The notes beneath the pieces are model-generated. The model saw only the letters and a list, made by a program, of their open reading frames with translations. It made no database searches and was not told the origin of the DNA. The translations under genes and the position numbers were made by a program. 64,000 bases of DNA, taken from NCBI RefSeq assembly GCF_000060285.1, contig NC_008555.1, forward strand, positions 1,674,001 to 1,738,000. Reading direction: 5' to 3'. The DNA comes from Listeria welshimeri serovar 6b str. SLCC5334. GTDB taxonomy: Bacteria; Bacillota; Bacilli; Lactobacillales; Listeriaceae. Below, in pieces: positions 59,420 to 64,000 of the stretch (position 1 is its first letter; every line of letters starts with the position of its first letter).

Positions 59420-60229
59420 TCATTCTTCCTCCTCGAAACTGATTTCATTCTCAGTTAGGTATGATTGAATTGTATCATAAGAAAAACCTTTCTGCATTAG
59501 CGATGTAATTGTTTTTTGTTTAGCGACACTTGGTTTGTAACGTTTATTTTTTCGCATTGTTTTTTCGATTTGTTTTTGTAAAATATCTGCTTCATCTGCC
59601 ATATCTAATTCATTTGTTGCTTCTAATGAGGCAGCTTTGGCTACTTCACTTGAATAACCTTTTTGGATTAAATCTGTAGTGATTTTTTGTTGAAGCATTT
59701 TCTTAGCGCTTTTATTGTTTCGCTTCATGATTTTCATTGCTTGTTTAGTGGCATTTTCAAGTTGATTTTCATCTGAATATTCTTCAATCACTTGACTAAT
59801 GATTTCTCTTGTTAAGCCTTTTTCGACTAGTTCACGTTCGATTGTTCGTGGGCCTTTGAGCGTTGTCTTGATTTGCGTTTTTGTATATAGTTCTGCAAAT
59901 TCAACATCGTTAATATAATCCATATCAGCTAATTTTTTTAAAATCTCATCAATAGCAAAAGGTTCCATTTCTTGTTTCTTTAAATAATCGCGAATTTCTT
60001 TTTCTGAGCGCACACGGTGAGACAAGAAGTTAATCGCTTTATTAAGACCTTTGCGAACCATATCTGCTTGTTTAATTTCCTCTATCTCGGCCTCAGTCAA
60101 CACTTTTCCTTTCATGAGCTGGAACCGCGCTAAAACCTCTTCATCTACACTAAAGTTGTATTTTTCATCAATAAAAATGTTATAACGTTCTTTATTTTTC
60201 TGTTGGACACTAATGGACGTGATTTTCAT
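59420..60229 (-). CDS. recX: Regulatory protein RecX
   Basis: 269 residues, long form typical of Firmicutes. Three-helix RecX repeats: FLSHRVRSEKEIRDYLKK (~residues 69-86), DYINDVEFAELYTK, LKGPRTIERELVEKG (~126-140) and a C-terminal QKGFSYDTIQSYL. Modulates RecA filaments. SD AGGAGGCG. Upstream gene of an operon with the YfhJ-like gene and dut. Confidence 0.93.
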   Translation of the reverse strand: MKITSISVQQKNKERYNIFIDEKYNFSVDEEVLARFQLMKGKVLTEAEIEEIKQADMVRKGLNKAINFLSHRVRSEKEIRDYLKKQEMEPFAIDEILKKLADMDYINDVEFAELYTKTQIKTTLKGPRTIERELVEKGLTREIISQVIEEYSDENQLENATKQAMKIMKRNNKSAKKMLQQKITTDLIQKGYSSEVAKAASLEATNELDMADEADILQKQIEKTMRKNKRYKPSVAKQKTITSLMQKGFSYDTIQSYLTENEISFEEEE

Positions 60230-60326
60230 AATACGCCTCCTTCACTTCTCTATCATACCGCAAAAATTGGTTTTAATACTACTAAAAAGGGAATAAACTA
60301 GTTAGGACTATAAAGAGGTGATAATA

Positions 60327-61229
60327 TTGAATATCTTGCTTACAGGCGCAACGGGTTTTATTGGTGATCATTTAGTACATGAGTTGGAAAAATCTGATCA
60401 CGAACTTTATATTTTAACAAGACAAAAACTTCAAAACCGCGCAAATGTACATTATATTGAATGGTTAAATGATGATAAGTTACCAAATTTAGACGATTTA
60501 CCAGTAGATATTTGTATTAATTTTGCTGGTGCTGGTTTAATGGATGAAAAATGGACTTACGATAGAAAGAAAGTGATTGTAAATAGCCGCATCGAAGCTA
60601 CTTCTGCACTCTTATCCATTGTGAAGAAAATGAAATCCAAGCCAAAATTGTGGATTAACGCGAGTGCAATTGGCGCTTACACATCTTCCAAATCCACTAT
60701 TTATCTTGATACAGAAGAAAATAGTTATGCAGATAATTTCTTAGGAAAAACTGTCTATGAATGGGAAAAGACAGCTAGTGCAGCGAGTGATTTAGGTATT
60801 CGTGTTGTTTATGCTCGCTTTGGGCTTGTACTTGGAACTGGCGGAGGTTCATTCCCCGTTTTTGAGAAGCTATTCCGAACTTATACTGGTGGAAAATTCG
60901 GCAGTGGTAAGCAATGGTATTCTTGGATTCATGTAGATGACGTGGTTAGGGCTATTTTATTTATTTTTGATCACGAGCAGATTGATGGAGTTGTTAATTT
61001 TACTGCTCCTCATCCTGTTCAAGAAAAGAAATTTGCTGAACGGCTTGGTAAAAAAATGCATAAACCATATAAAACACCGGTTCCGAAAAAAATTATTAAA
61101 TTCATTCTTGGTGAACGGGCAGTGACGATTTTAGATAGTCAAAGAGCTTATCCTCAAAAACTGATGAGCAATCATTTTGAATTTCGTTTCCAAACTTTAC
61201 AAGAAGCTTTAGATGATTTAGTGGATTAG
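60327..61229 (+). CDS. TIGR01777/SDR39U1 epimerase-like protein (YfhF-like)
   Basis: 300 residues from TTG 60327 (after AGAGGTG; GTG 60318 overlaps the SD). Atypical extended SDR: NILLTGATGFIGDHL (~residues 2-16) for NAD(P), INFAGAGLMDEKW (~70-82), NASAIGAYTS, and a C-terminal DUF1731 segment. Often annotated as sugar-nucleotide epimerase; real substrate unknown. Divergent from recX. Confidence 0.85.
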   Translation: MNILLTGATGFIGDHLVHELEKSDHELYILTRQKLQNRANVHYIEWLNDDKLPNLDDLPVDICINFAGAGLMDEKWTYDRKKVIVNSRIEATSALLSIVKKMKSKPKLWINASAIGAYTSSKSTIYLDTEENSYADNFLGKTVYEWEKTASAASDLGIRVVYARFGLVLGTGGGSFPVFEKLFRTYTGGKFGSGKQWYSWIHVDDVVRAILFIFDHEQIDGVVNFTAPHPVQEKKFAERLGKKMHKPYKTPVPKKIIKFILGERAVTILDSQRAYPQKLMSNHFEFRFQTLQEALDDLVD

Positions 61230-61230
61230 A

Positions 61231-61269
61231 AAAAAACCAGATTCTGTTTTACTCAGAATCTGGTTTTTT
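61231..61269. terminator. Bidirectional terminator, SDR gene / mprF
   Basis: AAAAAACCAGATTCTG and complement, 16-bp arms, 7-nt loop. It overlaps the 3' end of mprF. Confidence 0.93.
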
Positions 61270-63846
61270 TGCTTCTTCATTTAGTGGGAAATCAAGGACA
61301 ATTTGATTATTTGCAAGTGGTCGTTTTTTACCTACAAGAATCATAAGCTGTAACATCGTAAATGCAATCGAACTACGCTTCCTGAAAGCAACGAATTTTT
61401 GTTCCCATTCCGTCACATATTTAGATTTGAAATTACGTAAGCCTTTGAAGCCATAAAATCCTTGGCTATAACGGTATACAAGTCCAGCTAAACGTTCACC
61501 TAAGAACGCATATTTACTTTCTCCAACATTTGCAAGTGGTGCCATACCGGCGTTGAATGTTTGGAAACCATCTTCTTTGGCTTTTTCAAATAAATGAATG
61601 AAAAGAAAATCCATAATACCTGATGGCGCTTCTTTTGAATAACGCATTAGATCAATAGACGTCATTTCCTCTGTATAGGAAGGCATCATGGAAGCAAATC
61701 CAACGACTATTCCTTCAACATTTTTAGCAATGGCGATATCTGCTTGCTCTAAATAATACGTATCAAAGAACCCTAGTGAAAATCCTTTTTCTTCTCGACC
61801 ATCAAGCCATTCATCAGAAACGGCTCGTAATGTTTTCCATGTAGCCTTATCAAATGGCGGCTGAATGATTTCAAAAGTATAGCCTTCGCGTTCTAATTTG
61901 TTCATTAGTGCCCGCTCACCTTTTTTCTTCTTACCACTCATTGTAAAGTTTTGGACATCTACAAAGCCTTCTTCTCCAAGTTTAATGAAATCAAAACCAT
62001 GGTCATGTAAATAAGGAATCATTGTACCACGAACTTCATAGAAAACTGGGCGGTAACCGAACCTGTCAGCATTTGTCATAACTTCCTCAATCGCATCTTC
62101 CATTTTATCCATATTCCCAGTTGGTTCTCCCATAATGACCATTTTGTCAGCAATGAGTCGATAAGAGAATAGCACTTCTCCGTCTGCTGCCCAAAAAAGT
62201 AATTTATCCCTTAAGAACATCGTGTGGCTAACTTCATTCCCGCCCCACTTAGCTAAATGTTCGCGCACTTTTACCGCTTCAAATGGCGATCCAAGTTTTT
62301 CTTTTGTAGTAGATAGGTAAATGTAAATAATAACTAAACTAACGACAGCAATAAAGACCCCGACAAATCCGACTAACCATAAATGTTCCGAAGCAATGCG
62401 GAGATAGTCAGGAATTTCTTTCGAATGTTTGATGTTTGGCGAATTATAAATACCGATAACAATATAACCAGCTAAACATACAATAAAGATAATACTATCA
62501 ATTATGACTTTACTCCAAGTATATACAAGTTTTTCCCGGTAAAATTCATTTCTAGCAAGGAATAAACAAAGTAGTACTATACCAAGGAAAATAGCTTGCT
62601 TCATCGAAAATACTCGAGCTAATGTATTAAATATAGCGCAACCTAGCACAATGACTGTTATAATGTACGCTTTTTTAGTTTTACATTCAATTCCTCTGGC
62701 CAGTCCGAGAAGTAAAAATCCAAAAGCAACAATGGTGATTTGCGATGTAAACAAGAAATTAAATGGCATGATTTTATATAGGAACGGCACATGATATATC
62801 GCATTCGGAACGGCCGAAGATAATATTAATAACAGACCTGAGCCATATACAAAAATTACTAAGAAGCGATGAGCCACTTTTTGTAAAAACAGCAGTGGTA
62901 ATCCTTCTAAAAAGTCGTTTAATCGTTTTCCGGCTTTTTGGACGAAGAAAAGTAGTCCTACAACAAACGGAATTATATAGTAGAAAATACGATAAAATAG
63001 CATCCAAGCCAGTGCTAATTCTTGAGAAACGCCTAATTGACTAAGTCCTAGAATCATGACGACATCAAATGTACCTACACCGCCTGGTACCATAGAAGCA
63101 ATCCCAATAACGGAGGCAATAACAAATAGTGGAAATACTTTGAAAATATCTACAGGCTCTCCCATTAAAACGCCAATAATTGCAAAACAACCAAATGCAA
63201 AGCCCCATTCTAATAACGAAGCAACGATTAAGGTTAATTCTCTTTTAATTGGCAAATCTACAAATAATGATTTACTTTTCCATTTTGTGATTGTAAATAA
63301 AATTGGGAAGTAAAGCCCACCCGCAAGCAACCAAGGCCAGTAATTAACAAAATGATCTGCAAATCCAGGAATTAGTAAGGTCGTTAATGATACTAAACAG
63401 TAAATGGATAAGCCAGATACTAAGAATAGGGCAATTTTAGAAATAGCAAGTAGTATTTCTTTGTGAGAAGCATTTTTTCCGTAAAAACTTGCTCTTAAAC
63501 TTGCACCTAATACCCCACCAAATCCGCCAATGTTCGTAAAGGTATTGGTAATCCAACCAGATGCGACGACATGAATTGGTGAAAACTTTCCTGGTAATAG
63601 CTTAACGATCACATAATCATATAAAAGCATCGGTGTGACCGCGATTAAACCTACTATAAACATAATAAAGATTTGTTCAGGACTTTGGGAAGTTATATTA
63701 ACTTTTAAGGAAGGATAATCAATCCCTGTTGCAATATTAACAATTTCAAAAATCACAAATCCCATGACAAATGTAATAAAAACAATTTTTACGATCGTAC
63801 TATTTTTTTGAAACCAACCATAGGCTTTCATTAATTTTTCTTTCAT
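61249..63846 (-). CDS. mprF: Phosphatidylglycerol lysyltransferase / flippase
   Basis: 865 residues, full-length bifunctional form. N-terminal integral membrane flippase with about 14 helices (~15-510; includes MVPGGVGTFDVVMILGL ~270), C-terminal cytosolic synthase (DUF2156, ~530-850; includes VVGFASMMPSY and GESKYAFLGERLAGLVYR). It transfers lysine from Lys-tRNA to phosphatidylglycerol and flips the product outward, lowering binding of cationic antimicrobials. In L. monocytogenes this gene (lmo1695) is under VirR control; a VirR site was not identified here. SD AAGGAGAG, 6 nt. Confidence 0.95.
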   Translation of the reverse strand: MKEKLMKAYGWFQKNSTIVKIVFITFVMGFVIFEIVNIATGIDYPSLKVNITSQSPEQIFIMFIVGLIAVTPMLLYDYVIVKLLPGKFSPIHVVASGWITNTFTNIGGFGGVLGASLRASFYGKNASHKEILLAISKIALFLVSGLSIYCLVSLTTLLIPGFADHFVNYWPWLLAGGLYFPILFTITKWKSKSLFVDLPIKRELTLIVASLLEWGFAFGCFAIIGVLMGEPVDIFKVFPLFVIASVIGIASMVPGGVGTFDVVMILGLSQLGVSQELALAWMLFYRIFYYIIPFVVGLLFFVQKAGKRLNDFLEGLPLLFLQKVAHRFLVIFVYGSGLLLILSSAVPNAIYHVPFLYKIMPFNFLFTSQITIVAFGFLLLGLARGIECKTKKAYIITVIVLGCAIFNTLARVFSMKQAIFLGIVLLCLFLARNEFYREKLVYTWSKVIIDSIIFIVCLAGYIVIGIYNSPNIKHSKEIPDYLRIASEHLWLVGFVGVFIAVVSLVIIYIYLSTTKEKLGSPFEAVKVREHLAKWGGNEVSHTMFLRDKLLFWAADGEVLFSYRLIADKMVIMGEPTGNMDKMEDAIEEVMTNADRFGYRPVFYEVRGTMIPYLHDHGFDFIKLGEEGFVDVQNFTMSGKKKKGERALMNKLEREGYTFEIIQPPFDKATWKTLRAVSDEWLDGREEKGFSLGFFDTYYLEQADIAIAKNVEGIVVGFASMMPSYTEEMTSIDLMRYSKEAPSGIMDFLFIHLFEKAKEDGFQTFNAGMAPLANVGESKYAFLGERLAGLVYRYSQGFYGFKGLRNFKSKYVTEWEQKFVAFRKRSSIAFTMLQLMILVGKKRPLANNQIVLDFPLNEEAKKPDSE

Positions 63847-63872
63847 ATTAGACTCTCCTTAGCAAATTCCAT

Positions 63873-64000
63873 TCATCTTCTTTTATTTATTCGTTTCCTA
63901 ACTGGTGGGAAAGCATAAGCGAGTAACACGCCTATCAAACCACTACATGTATTTAAAATAATATCATCTACGTCTGTTGAGCGCTCAGGTGGAAGTGCCA
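63873..64000 (-). CDS. VanZ-like protein, 5' part outside window
   Basis: The last 41 codons are visible, ending at TGA 63873. They include TDVDDIILNTCSGLIG, the conserved VanZ signature, followed by a helix and a basic tail (RKRINKRR). It lies 26 bases upstream of mprF in the same direction and is probably co-transcribed with it, as I recall for lmo1696-lmo1695. The gene continues beyond base 64000. Confidence 0.8.
   Translation of the reverse strand, partial: ALPPERSTDVDDIILNTCSGLIGVLLAYAFPPVRKRINKRR

Overview
The window is a chromosomal segment of a low-GC Gram-positive bacterium, almost certainly Listeria sensu stricto. Gene content and order (sbcD, plsC, a BmrCD-type ABC pair, tsf-rpsB, leuS, asnB, metK, the menFDHBE/menA locus, the metE-metI-metC-metF operon, an rRNA/tRNA block, perR, gsaB, fabL-mutY, recX, mprF) match my recollection of the L. 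monocytogenes lmo1646-lmo1696 neighbourhood. The LapB adhesin gene that I recall beside the lactate-dehydrogenase-like gene in L. monocytogenes is absent here, and a MurNAc-utilisation cluster lies between rpsB and leuS. Species is therefore left open (L. monocytogenes, L. innocua or a close relative).

Layout. 1-6.9 kb: 3' part of sbcD, acyltransferase, lipoprotein, CcdC-like protein, and a heterodimeric multidrug ABC exporter preceded by a 32-codon leader ORF and an intrinsic terminator, an arrangement like B. subtilis bmrB-bmrC-bmrD. 6.9-11.1 kb: an AT-rich accessory island, all on the minus strand, of small exported or membrane proteins: a secreted metzincin, two related exported proteins, several 48-79 residue membrane proteins, a VanZ-like protein and a 44-residue secreted peptide translationally coupled to a two-helix membrane protein. 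Two of its intergenic regions are diverged copies of each other. 11.3-16.7 kb: tsf-rpsB and murR / murQ-murP. 16.7-24.6 kb: leuS (T-box), the tRNA wobble-uridine modification pair ytqA/ytqB, asnB, metK (S-box). 24.7-28.1 kb: small membrane protein, lactate/2-hydroxyacid dehydrogenase, DUF2584, ytkD, yidD, zinc-binding lipoprotein. 28.1-35.4 kb: menaquinone synthesis. 35.5-43.4 kb: methionine synthesis under an S-box riboswitch, and an MFS transporter. 43.45-50.75 kb: an rRNA operon (16S-23S-5S) followed by 21 tRNA genes, with tandem strong promoters and one terminal hairpin. 50.8-64 kb: perR, hydroxyacid dehydrogenase, gsaB, aromatic-acid-exporter-like protein, DUF402 phosphatase, mutY-fabL, yfhP, recX-yfhJ-dUTPase, an epimerase-like SDR, mprF and the 3' end of a second vanZ-like gene.

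The housekeeping parts are ordinary. The parts that deserve attention are the attenuator upstream of the ABC pair and the accessory island (6.9-11.1 kb), whose peptide/membrane-protein cassettes and repeated promoter-terminator spacers I cannot match to a described system. No CRISPR array, transposase, integrase or prophage gene was seen. Most start codons were chosen by Shine-Dalgarno (SD) spacing and may differ from automatic annotation.
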